DNA of 64,000 nucleotides from Theocolax elegans. Lineage: Eukaryota; Arthropoda; Insecta; Hymenoptera; Cerocephalidae. The notes below the pieces were generated by a model that ran no database searches, had not been told where the DNA came from, and was given only the letters and a program-made list of their open reading frames with translations. Shown piece by piece: positions 18,401 through 26,569 of the stretch. The stretch lies in the NCBI GenBank assembly GCA_026168455.1, contig CM047430.1, forward strand, positions 22,896,735 to 22,960,734. The letters are read 5' to 3'. The translations under genes and the position numbers were made by a program. Positions within the stretch are counted from its first letter, which is position 1; each line of letters begins with the position of its first letter.

Positions 18401-19605
18401 TTATGCGGACACTTGTGATTTTGTCTACATGTTAATTTTTGATTACAAGGTATGCAGTAATCTCTACTACCCGACGCACCGATTACATTTAAAATTGGCT
18501 GATAATGCCCACTACTTTCATAATACATTATACGAAGAGTATACCGTACAATATTACCGACGTTATAAACGTACTGCGTACCGTCGTATAGCGGTTTATC
18601 ACCCCGAGCAAAGCCTCGAAATGCGTAGACAACAATTGCCACGTCAAACAGTGCATAATACTCTTGAAATAGTTTCAGCTCTTCGATACCACACCCCGTT
18701 ACAGGTACAATAACTCGCGCAGCTCTAACTAATTTCTCGGCTTGCTCTTTCTGATATTTACCGGCACTATTGCGTATTTTTAACCATTTTTTATGTAAAA
18801 TACCGGAACGAATTTTACCGCGTATAGCGTGCACGTGCGCAGTAACCAAAGAGCGCGGTAAACACAAATCGTCAGTATTTATAATATTTAAAATTGATCT
18901 CTTGTACACGTGCTCTGTTGTAAGCTTAACTCGTCCACGACCTTCCGGTACAGAGACAACATTGACACTTATTTTCAACGTATCGTCAATTTCGAAACCG
19001 TCGTTACTTTGCGCTACACTAGCAAGCAAATCAAACAAGTCATTGGGCCGAAAATCGCGCATCAATCTAAACGAAATCCAGACAGGACCCTGACGAAACC
19101 ATTCCGAATTGACAGACACACCTATATAATCCGTGAGACGTACATTTTCGCTTACACGGCCATAAAGTTCATAAACAGCCCTCTCTAACCAGCTGCATAC
19201 ATCTGCCCCCGCTGGTGGTTGGACTATAGTTGCAAGTAGTTCGTGTCCTCGTAGCTGAAATCGTCGGTAAAATCGCGTTGATTCTTCGCGAATGTCGATA
19301 TATTGAGCAGTGGCTCCGCTTACACCTGCCCCACACTGATTATCTGACCTGTTGACTTTACAGGTAGTTATTTCGCTGTCTTTTTTCTTTTTTGTTAAAC
19401 GTATGCAAAATGTAGACTTACAATCATCGGTATCTGACGACTCATCGGCAGTGTCGGTACCGCTGGAATCCTCAGACTCCATAGGTAGCGAATGCACTGA
19501 CGGTCGAGCAGGTGTCGCGTCTACACTCAATAGAAGAGCATCACCCTCGTCATCGGTCATCATTGCATCAAAAGCTGAAATTTCAGAATTTTTTATAAAT
19601 CGCAC
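15439..19605 (-). CDS. PolB: Protein-primed family B DNA polymerase
   Basis: An open frame of 1388 codons. Exo I is YDFETQ (D514). The exonuclease region continues with CIAHNAQGFDAQFIL and FLDSLNYLHMPLSALPKAYG. Polymerase motif A is DVCSLYPYI (D950), motif B CLNSLWGKFG (N1151) and motif C YYDTDSIIY (D1245, D1247). Multiple CxxC clusters around residues 375-490 suggest zinc fingers N-terminal to the exonuclease. The length is within the Polinton range (about 1000-1400). It would replicate the linear element from a terminal protein at the TIR ends. The N-terminal about 500 residues have no assigned domain. The actual protein may start further upstream through a 66-nt intron (see 19641-19956). 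No internal lesion is seen. Confidence 0.95.
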   Translation of the reverse strand: MRFIKNSEISAFDAMMTDDEGDALLLSVDATPARPSVHSLPMESEDSSGTDTADESSDTDDCKSTFCIRLTKKKKDSEITTCKVNRSDNQCGAGVSGATAQYIDIREESTRFYRRFQLRGHELLATIVQPPAGADVCSWLERAVYELYGRVSENVRLTDYIGVSVNSEWFRQGPVWISFRLMRDFRPNDLFDLLASVAQSNDGFEIDDTLKISVNVVSVPEGRGRVKLTTEHVYKRSILNIINTDDLCLPRSLVTAHVHAIRGKIRSGILHKKWLKIRNSAGKYQKEQAEKLVRAARVIVPVTGCGIEELKLFQEYYALFDVAIVVYAFRGFARGDKPLYDGTQYVYNVGNIVRYTLRIMYYESSGHYQPILNVIGASGSRDYCIPCNQKLTCRQNHKCPHKCRGCLQASLCNVNEIKIKCTRCRREFFGPSCLSKHLEVDSFGKNLSVCESVRVCKICCKTVRTSDRDPHECNMIFCKICNKKADVNHMCFMQTIKDNPNRSKAKLTLYVFYDFETQQSESVVGDDTVKLHVPNLCVAQQVCTVCLDNDDITNSCNVCGIREYVFNIDPVKQLLDLALTPRQKFQEVICIAHNAQGFDAQFILRHLAERKDIREKPSIILNGGKIVVMRVLHVKFLDSLNYLHMPLSALPKAYGLGNIEKGTFPHLFNTPENQGYVGVMPPLWTYSPESMSAKQRKDFLQWYNETCEQNYIFNFQDEIIKYCKQDVKILRLACLAFRKTFMTCGETDPFLECCTIASSCMRVYRKKYLEQDTIGIIPQDGYRCSNRQSMKAMQWMCWMEQELQCQIQFAGRAREKRLPEGPLVDGYCELSEVDKVVLQFHGCYWHGCLRCFTLNRDIRLVNGETMDERYERTVRISEKISSSGYRLIEMWECQFDRECSQNRMMADYISERMKNFHSPLDPRDAFFGGRTGNIVKLYDVQEDEKIKYVDVCSLYPYICKYGRYPVGHPTLYIGEDECRELVGVSNDISDVDGLIMCEVLPPRNLFHPVLPVKMHNKLIFALCRSCVESKNQANCNHDDVRERVFTGTWVADELKKAVEFGYVIRKVFEIWAYKMTQYDKGTKQGGLFHGYIDKFFIEKTHASGYPVECGDDEDAMKHHVEEFEQQEGIRLDRNCINLNPGLRSVAKLCLNSLWGKFGQRENMGKTELVNEPRRLYELLISPDVEVSSVLPVNDDIMYVCWRNIDGIVESSPQCNVVIAAYTTALARLKLFSELVALGERVLYYDTDSIIYVSKDTSDDYEPAIGPFLGSLTDELACHGVGTYITSFVSGGPKFYAYKYRTPDGSESCVCKIKGIKLNFAASRKIDFDSVRKLVRGEIPPIFVGFDAIRRTPYHDVVTRPECKKCEPVYEKRRFVSLNKSYPYGYKIS

Positions 19606-19640
19606 AAGTCAATTATGCTATTGTAAAATTTATTACGTAC
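19575..19640 (-). other. Predicted 66-nt spliceosomal intron in the PolB gene
   Basis: On the minus strand the donor is GTACGT (19640-19635) and the acceptor is AAATTTCAG (ending 19575). Exon 1 ends after one base of a codon (19641) and exon 2 resumes with the other two, so the phase fits. Exon 1 (316 nt) plus exon 2 (19574-15439, 4136 nt) is 4452 nt, exactly 1484 codons. The polymerase frame is also open through the intron, so unspliced starts remain possible. Confidence 0.5.
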
Positions 19641-19956
19641 CGAGAATAGTGCGATACTGCAGCATAAGATCTTGCAGCTGACCAACATTGTGTTGACCAC
19701 GTCGTGCAATACACGCACCAACGACACGTATTATTTCTTTTTTATTTTCAAAAATTCCACGATTGTATAAATATATTATTGTACGAGTACTACAATACGA
19801 AAGAATATACTTTAATCTACTGAACAATTCGTTGATTGTGCAGTATTTCAAATTTTTCTGCCACTTGTCAGTGCAAAATAGCTTGACTACTGGTTCACGT
19901 TGAATCGCTACACTCAATATCACGTGAACGATTCTCAACAATACCGACTTCTCCAT
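19633..19956 (-). CDS. 107-residue frame: separate small protein or first exon of PolB
   Basis: Starts at 19956, 65 nt after a strong TATA-Inr pair, so this is probably the first translated start of the polymerase transcript. The product is hydrophobic/basic with Cys-rich helices (KYILSYCSTRTIIYLYN, IIRVVGACIARRGQHN) and matches nothing I recognise. Read without splicing it ends at 19633, 27 bp before the polymerase Met. Read with the predicted intron, 105 codons plus one base would fuse in phase to the polymerase at its residue 11. The closeness to the promoter and the phase match favour the exon reading; two separate genes remain possible. Confidence 0.6.
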   Translation of the reverse strand: MEKSVLLRIVHVILSVAIQREPVVKLFCTDKWQKNLKYCTINELFSRLKYILSYCSTRTIIYLYNRGIFENKKEIIRVVGACIARRGQHNVGQLQDLMLQYRTILGT

Positions 19957-20017
19957 ATCGAGATAGACACACTATTTTCACCTTGTCACACGCAAAAGAG
20001 GAAGCAGAACCCCGAAA

Positions 20018-20054
20018 CACTGATAAATCTCGACGGAAACGTCACCTTTTTATA
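20018..20054 (-). promoter_or_regulatory. Predicted core promoter of the polymerase transcript
   Basis: On the minus strand, CTATAAAAAGG has its first T at 20054 and the initiator ATCAGTG has its A at 20021, 33 bp apart. The 5' leader to the ATG at 19956 would be 65 nt. This is the best TATA box in the element. Confidence 0.65.
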
Positions 20055-22787
20055 GTGCCACCAGCCCGCCAAGAAGGGTAAAATAGTGGTGGGGTTGTAT
20101 GCGCAGTGATGGAAAAAATGCTATAAATTCGACAATTTTGCACGAATTTGAAAATGTACTGTCATTCTTCTGATGCGAGTGACGCTACAGTATCTAACAC
20201 GAATTGATTGGACCGAAAGTTAACGATTGCTAGTCGATAACTTTCTCAATAATGGTTATAACAATTCGCGGCATAAGGATATTTTGGTCGTCTCTGATCA
20301 AACGTTACAAAAGTGTAATACCGCGAATTGATCAGATTAATATTTAGAGAGTTATCGATTATCGATCTTCGAAATATCGATTCCATCAATTCGCGACATA
20401 GCCATTTTTTTCTGGTTTCGAAGCACTTTATGTGGTGACATACGAGAAAAACCGATAGAATAATTATTTGTAGTCATATCGATTATCGATCACGAAGTAT
20501 CGATTCAATCATTTCGCGATATAGACGTTTTTCGTTTGTCTCTACCATTACTGTACACACGTAATATCGCACCGAGGTAAAGACGATATTCACGAAATCA
20601 ATATAACTCTTTACCTCCACATATTTCTGCTCTCCTAATACTTTTAATTTTTAATTAACGTGATTAAACGATAAATATAAGAGTTTTTTGTTCGTCTCTG
20701 GTCAATCTTTAAAAAAGGGTAATACCGCGAATTAATCAAATTAATATTCAAAGAGTTATCGATTATCGATTATCGATATATCGGTTTTACTCAATCCCCG
20801 TATATAGGTTTTATCTTACAATTTGAACACTTTATACAGCGACATACGAATTAAAGCAAAGTTATAATTATTTGTAAAGATATCGATTATCGATCACGAA
20901 ATATCGATTGGATCAATTCGCGGTATAAGGATTTTTTGCTTGCCTCTAATCATACGTTACAAAAGTGTAATTACCGCGAATTGATCAGATTAATATTTAG
21001 AGAGTTATCGATTATCGATCTTCGAAATATCGATTCAATCTATTCGCGACATAGTCATTTTTTCTGTGTTCGAAGCACTTTATGTGGTGACATACGAGAG
21101 AAAGCGATAGAATAATTATTTGCAGACATATCGATTATCGATCACGAGGTATCGATACAATCATTTCGCGGTATAGACGTTTTTCGTTTGTCTCTACCAT
21201 TACTATACAAATGTAATATCGCATCGAGGTAAAGATGATATTCGCGAAATTATTATAACTATTTAGCTCTACACTTTTTCTGCTCTCCTAATACTTTTAA
21301 TTTTTAATTAACGTGACTAAACGATAAATACCAATCGGATCAATTCGCGGTATAAGAGTTTTTTGTTCGTCTCTGGTAAATCTTTAAAAAAAGGTAATAC
21401 CGCGAATTAATCAATTTAATATTCAAAGAGTTATCGATTATCGATTATCGATATATCGGTTTTACTCAATCACCGTATATAGGTTTTATCTTACAAATTG
21501 AACAATTTATACAGCGACATACGAATTAAAGCAAAGTTATAATTATTTGTAAAGATATCGATTATCGATCACGAAATATCGATTGGATCAATTCGCGGTA
21601 TAAGGGTTTTTTGCTTGCCTCTAATCATACGTTACAAAAGTGTAATACCGCGAATTGATCAGATTAATATTTAGAGAGTTATTGATTACCGATCTTCGAA
21701 ATATCGATTCGATTAAATCGTGGTGTAACGATTTATTATTACATTTGAACGTTTTGTATAATAGTTTACATAACAAAACGATAAAATAATTATTTGTAAA
21801 ATATTGAGTATCGATCACCAAATATCAATTTGGCTTCAGCTGGTGGTAAAGAGTTTCTCTTTTCTCAAGTAACAAAGAATACAGATTTCTTTTTTAAACA
21901 TGATGAAATATTGATGTATACATCAGAGCGAATTAATGGACGATTGTAAAGACGGGGCCGAGTCACCGTTTAGACCGCCATTACAATCCTAGTGAAATTT
22001 TAGATTTAGGCGGTGAATACTTTTTATCTAGCGAATAAAAGAAAGCGGTGGGCGTGTATAATGTTGAGAAGTGGGGTTCTTGACAGCTATAGGTGCAAAG
22101 TGTCACCGCCTTTTTAATAGAGTGTTATACTTCTTTCACCTCTATTCTCCCAATACATTTTATTAAGAAAATCACTTTGATGTCGATTTTAATCGATTCA
22201 ATACCTATAATTACACTAATAATATGACTTTTTAATCAAATTAGAATACTTTACTTGTAATTTCGATTGATACTTTCTTAAATATCGGTAAAGCTATGTA
22301 AGTAATTTAAGTTACACTTGTATGTGTGTATAATGCATTATCCTTACACTCAACACGTGCTCTTTCAATCCGTCGCACGAGGTGTACTCCAATTTCGTTG
22401 GGAATCTATATATTTATTTTATAAATTTATAACTTTTGAATTCCTAATCCTTGTCTCTGTACACCTGATACATTTTATTGTAAAAAACACTTGGAAATTA
22501 CTTCTATGATAATTAGACGTGGACCAGAATCTTTCTCACGCTCAATTTGCAATTTTTCTCTCGCTCGAAAGCAATCCCACACTCTTCCAAATAATTTATC
22601 GTTGATACTGCAATATTTATACCGAGACCTGTACTGTCTCTACTTTTGTAAGATAATCAGCTTCCTTACCTCGTCTAAACCACCGGATGCTGATACTTGA
22701 ATTTCCTTTTCATCAAGAATATCAAATGTATAATTTGATAATTTAGTAAACTCACTTGCATCTCAACTTTTCCGCACATTCAAAAAT
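20055..22787. other. Long non-coding control region of the Polinton
   Basis: About 2.7 kb without credible coding sequence, placed between the minus-strand genes and the plus-strand gene. Its centre is the ATCGAT-rich tandem repeat (separate entry). The right part (21850-22787) is AT-rich with no repeat or gene that I can support. Its position between divergent transcription units makes it the natural place for regulatory or replication functions. Confidence 0.6.
20200..21840. repeat. 650-675-bp direct repeats packed with ATCGAT palindromes
   Basis: The landmark TTACAAAAGTGTAAT occurs at 20305, 20957 and 21632, and ATATCGATTGGATCAATTCG at 20901 and 21576, giving unit lengths of 652-675 bp and about 2.5 copies. 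By eye I count about 26 ATCGAT sites, many as TATCGATTATCGAT doublets. Each unit also has an inverted pair, CAATTCGCGGTAT and ATACCGCGAATTG, about 40-50 bp apart. These symmetric iterated sites suggest protein binding. TATCGATA-like sites resemble the insect DRE/DREF motif (established for Drosophila replication genes); the link here is inference. Confidence 0.8.
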
Positions 22788-22958
22788 TTGAAACGTTGGG
22801 AAAGAAACTTCCAGTCTCCTTTTTCACGCTGCTTTTTGACGAGAACTGCGTCAACTTGCTGCTACATTTTAAGAAAATATCAAATTTATGTGGACTTAGA
22901 CAAAAGTCAGTGTGGGAAGCAAGAGTTTATAAAATTTAAAATCAGCAGTTTTAATCAA

Positions 22959-23678
22959 ATGGAGGTGGTAAAAGTGACTTCTGATCTTGAAAATCCCCGG
23001 ACATCTCATCAGTTGAGTATCAAGCGCGACAGATTGACAATGAATAATTTCGGAGAGAATTTACCGGGTGTGTTGGTGAACGATATTGAGGTGCCTCTCG
23101 TTGAGGGAGATTTAGAAGTCTGGGAAATGGTGGTGGACCATGGACAATTATTAAACCTCACCGACGACGACGACGACTCTGGGGTGTCGTCGAGCGGTGA
23201 GACAGTTGGGGAAATCGGGGATGATATACCCCAGCCCCCCGAAGTGGTTCAGAATCGTGATCGTGTGTTAAACGAAAGTGATAGTGACACTAGCAGTGAG
23301 AGTGACAGTGATGAGGAAGACAATTTCGACCCTCTAATAGACGGCGATCGCGAAACGCGATATCGTCGTATATTGAGGGCGAAAAAACAAACATGGCGGC
23401 TAAAATTAGCAGTCATGAGACTCCGCCGCGATACCGAACTTGGTAGAATGCGGCGGAAAATTAAAAATTTAGTGCGGCGACGAAACATTTTCGCGCGCGA
23501 AAATAAAGGCGCATTGGAGTCACCTCGCCGCAACCGCGACTTTTGTTACGGGTGTGCGCGGGTATTTTACACGCATAAAGTTCGGCGGTGGGCCCGGTGC
23601 GAAGACTGCGGGTTTTGGCTGTGCCCGGATTGCAACGAGCAACCGGTGCATTGCCAAAACCAAGATTTATTACTTTAG
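22959..23678 (+). CDS. Zinc-binding acidic protein, only plus-strand Polinton gene
   Basis: I prefer the start at 22959 (about 239 residues, MEVVKVTSDLENP) over an upstream Met at 22788, because the extra 57 residues look like leader sequence and TATAAAA lies at 22928-22934. Domain order, numbered from the 22788 Met: an N-terminal region, an acidic stretch (DDDDDSG, later SDSDTSSESDSDEEDN), a basic helical region (RYRRILRAKKQTWRLKLAVMRLRR and on), and a C-terminal cluster with Cys at 253, 256, 271, 274, 279, 282, 289 and His 288. That pattern, CX2C-X14-CX2C-X4-CX2C-X5-HC, would bind two zinc ions like a RING/PHD/ZZ finger. An acidic region plus a zinc module suggests a transcription regulator or ubiquitin ligase; neither is shown. 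Confidence 0.75.
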   Translation: MEVVKVTSDLENPRTSHQLSIKRDRLTMNNFGENLPGVLVNDIEVPLVEGDLEVWEMVVDHGQLLNLTDDDDDSGVSSSGETVGEIGDDIPQPPEVVQNRDRVLNESDSDTSSESDSDEEDNFDPLIDGDRETRYRRILRAKKQTWRLKLAVMRLRRDTELGRMRRKIKNLVRRRNIFARENKGALESPRRNRDFCYGCARVFYTHKVRRWARCEDCGFWLCPDCNEQPVHCQNQDLLL

Positions 23679-23746
23679 TATTTATTTGTGCGCGTGTGTA
23701 TATATATATATATATAAGTGTGTGTGTGTATATATATAAATTTATA

Positions 23747-23919
23747 GTCGTCAGCAACTTTTTGAGTACGGGTGGTGGTGGGAGATAGGTGATTGAAGCG
23801 CAAAAGCTTCCTACGGTGGTCAGTTTATCATCCGCCGCGATTGCGATCAGTTGTGAGTTTCCTGGTTGACGACGTTCACGAGGAGAAGATAGAAAAAGGG
23901 TAAATAAAAATATTTTAAT

Positions 23920-23956
<37 letters not shown>

Positions 23957-24291
23957 ATAACCTTGATTTTTAAGAGTGGTGGTACTATGTACAGACACAA
24001 CAAACCTGACCTTGACCTCAAGTAGCTGTCATAGACGGGGTTACTCGAGGTCAGTGGGTAGGTGGTGGGGGTTTGTTGTGTCTGTCCATAGTACCTCAGG
24101 TAAATCAAAATATTTTAATTAATTAAACTCTCTCTCTCTAATAACCTTGATTTTTAAGAGTGGTGGTACTATGTACAGACACAACAAACCTGACCTTGAC
24201 CTCAAGTAGCTGTCATAGACGGGGTTACTCGAGGTCAGTGGGTAGGTGGTGGGGGTTTGTTGTGTCTGTCCATAGTACCACCATAACTACT
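23747..24291 (-). repeat. Polinton right terminal inverted repeat
   Basis: Complement of 5856-6440, with the same two palindromic sub-units (about 23965-24105 and 24150-24285), CT-repeat tracts (about 23924-23955 and 24128-24139), and inner unique part (23747-23920). The CT tract before the inner sub-unit is longer here, and the second is shorter than its left counterpart. The two sub-units on this side are nearly identical to each other, which suggests recent copying between them. Confidence 0.93.
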
Positions 24292-24297
24292 CTTGTA
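24292..24297. repeat. Target site duplication CTTGTA, right copy
   Basis: Identical to 5850-5855; see the element entry. Confidence 0.93.
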
Positions 24298-24772
24298 TAA
24301 GAACATACTGTAACGGCTGTTAAAATTACTCACAATCAGTATATATAGGTATATACGTATGTATATACTAATCATCTGTTAATTTCTTGGAAAATTGTAA
24401 GTGTGTTAGATACTCTATATGTTTATTTCTTGTTATCTCATTATAATTAACGGTTAGTCCGATTTGACATGACTCGATGTTGAGCTTAACTTATTTTCAA
24501 TATTGGTAATTATTGCGTTTTTTGTGTATTTATATAAATAATTATTTCTTGTTGTTCATGTTCAATTTGAAAAATTGTTAATACTTGTGTCTCTGTTAAT
24601 AAATTAGTGCCAGAAGAGGTCTGAAAATATAATCAGACGAAACGTCGCAATTTTTAATTAAAAGAAAAGGTGTTAAATTTATTCAACATCCTGTGAATTG
24701 CCCTACAAGATCGCTTAAAAAACCCAAAAAAAAAAATAAATAAATAATGGAGGGTAACTATCCACAACCAGT
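24298..24772 (+). mobile_element. Probable 3' tail of the split Penelope-like element
   Basis: Follows directly after the Polinton right duplication, so it is the original neighbour of 5849. It has no coding sequence. Near 24612-24650 it holds GAAGAGGTCTGAAAATATAA followed by GACGAAACGTCGCAA, a pattern I associate with Penelope-like non-coding regions. An A-rich run follows at 24720-24750. The boundary is uncertain. Confidence 0.45.
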
Positions 24773-24792
24773 AAATATAATAGAAATTGTTA

Positions 24793-25235
24793 CCGACGCG
24801 GTGGCGGAGTGGCGGAGACGCACCTCGGCCGATCACGAAAGTTAAGCAGCACTGAGTGCGGTTCGTACTTGGATGGGTGATACCATTCTTGTGCGGCTTT
24901 CGGGATCGGTTGGGTGTTTTTCCACACTTCACAACGTGAGCGGGAGGTGTGAAACATTCGGTTTCGGTGTCAAGGCCTACGCAATGTGACTTTGACACCC
25001 AAAAAGAATGTTTCGAATACACCGGCCATCTCGGGTGAGGTTTTCCCTGCTTCACAGGTTTCCCTCATCCACGGGCATAACCCCGGGCAAATGCGATATG
25101 GTGGAGTTTTTAAGGGAGGGATAAAGCACCCACACATAGGTGGTAGGTGGACACCGTTAAAGTCCCCCAGGGGATAAACGGTAGGAAGTGCCAGGTGCCA
25201 GGAAAAAGAGTGCACAAAATCAAGAATAAAAAAAA
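24793..25235 (+). mobile_element. 5S-rRNA-derived SINE with target duplication
   Basis: The 5' part (about 24825-24885) reads like 5S rRNA: GGCCGATCACGAAAGTTAAG and GTACTTGGATGGGTGA, containing the 5S internal-promoter A and C boxes. About 330 bp of unrelated body follows, with an A-rich end (25229-25238). The flanks AATATAATAGAAATTGTTA at 24774-24792 and 25237-25255 are a perfect 19-20-bp target duplication, so this is a complete retrotransposed copy. 5S-headed SINEs (SINE3 class) are known in fish and some invertebrates. The 3' tail should match a partner LINE not identified here. Confidence 0.85.
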
Positions 25236-25418
25236 AAATATAATAGAAATTGTTAGTGATGGATGATAGGTGGTGGCAACAATAAATCACACCGTTTAAC
25301 ACCGTGTGTCGCAATGGTACAATGAGTGGTGGGGGAACTCGACATAAGGGCCGATCGCAGCTCCATCAGTTAGAAAAAAGGGAGAAATATAAATTTTTCA
25401 TATTATGATCGTCTCCAT

Positions 25419-26569
25419 ATGGAAGGGAATTATAAAGTCAAATTAACTATGCCAAAATTCGCAAGTACATCGGATGAAAGACCCATGCGATATTTAAATA
25501 AACTTGAAAAATATATCACAACCACTGCGTCGACTTACGACGAAGTAATTTATATTATTTCTCAGTCCTTAATAGATTCGGCAAATGATTGGTGTTATAT
25601 TCAAGATATATAAGATATATAAGATATCGAATAATTTTGAAATAAATTTAGTAAAAGATATTGGAACAACATTACTCAACGCCAAGCGCATAGAAAAGTT
25701 GGATTTGGAAAATATCATGTTAGAAAGTTAACTCGTATCGAATACGTTACTCGAATATTAGGGTTTGCTAAAGAAATAAATTTAGATTTGGAGGATTCGA
25801 AATTAGTACTTAAACTAAGTGATCATTGGGGCAAGAAGAAAAAACTAAGAATATTTTATTTAAAATACTGACGGAGTTTGACAACGACCAAGATAAAGAT
25901 AAACGAAATGAGAGTTCAAAAAATACATATGATTCACATTAATCAATATAAAAAGTCTAAAGATTTAAATAAATCAAGAGAGGATTATAATAAATTTAAT
26001 ACAAATTTCCAAAAAACCAGTACTTCGCCGCAGATCTTCGCCTCCGTCAAATCGACAAATTTTCCTACTGAAAAACCAGTACGCCGCAAATAAATTCCAT
26101 AAAAATAAATGATATAAAAAATAAAAAACTAATTAAATCAAAATTAACTGAAAAACATACTAAAAAATTAAAAGAAACTAACTATGTTATTATAGAAATC
26201 TTAGATGAATTAAATGAAAATTCATTATATGATAAAACATCAACTTCCGGAAACTTAAGATAGTTGCATTTACAAACTCGAAATTCCCACATTTTAAACT
26301 TGAGCATAAATACTATATATTCAGATCCACGGGACGAATTAACATATGATATAAATCATGAGAATGAAAATAAGATAACTGAAAAACTAAGATTATATCA
26401 ATGCCCAGAAATTAAAATTAAATTAGAAATTATTGAAGTAAATGCATTAGTTAATACGGGCAGTAAAATAACAAGTACTTCGGAAGAAATTTATACACAA
26501 AATCCAAAAGTGAAAATATCACGGAATACCTTAAAAATTCCTGAAATTCGCAAGAAATCCCGTAATTAA
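25419..26569 (+). pseudogene. LTR-retrotransposon gag/protease remnant
   Basis: At 25419-25613 a gag-like segment reads MPKFASTSDERPMRYLNKLE and SQSLIDSANDWCYIQD, the pattern of Ty3/gypsy-type capsid N-terminal regions. Several frames later (about 26400-26515) comes a retropepsin-like block, VNALVNTGSKITSTSEEIY. The catalytic Asp of the DTG/DSG triad reads as Asn. Stops and frame changes separate the pieces. Its right edge dissolves into the 59-bp satellite near 26520. It is not the same family as the element at 55245-61459. Confidence 0.6.

Larger units (their letters stand above)
5856..24291. mobile_element. Polinton/Maverick (adintovirus-like) element, near-complete, 18.4 kb
   Basis: Termini AGTAGTTATGGTGG at 5856 and its complement at 24291 start with AG, as is typical of Polintons, and are flanked by the perfect 6-bp duplication CTTGTA. 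The genes are polymerase B, DD35E integrase, hexon-like and penton-like capsid proteins, adenain-like protease, A32-type ATPase, a phospholipase A2-like protein and several family or unknown proteins. All are minus strand except one at the right end. This gene set makes the element a potential virus genome as well as a transposon. It sits in the 3' region of a Penelope-like element. Only one clear coding lesion was found, a single-base frameshift in the ATPase. Confidence 0.96.

Noticed and set aside
23461..24108. 215-codon minus-strand frame through the right TIR
   Set aside because: Crosses the zinc-finger gene in antisense, microsatellites and the TIR; no domain. Its left-TIR mirror is not open to the same extent.
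24986..25314. Frames of 63-114 codons
   Set aside because: They fall inside the 5S-derived SINE, which is non-coding.
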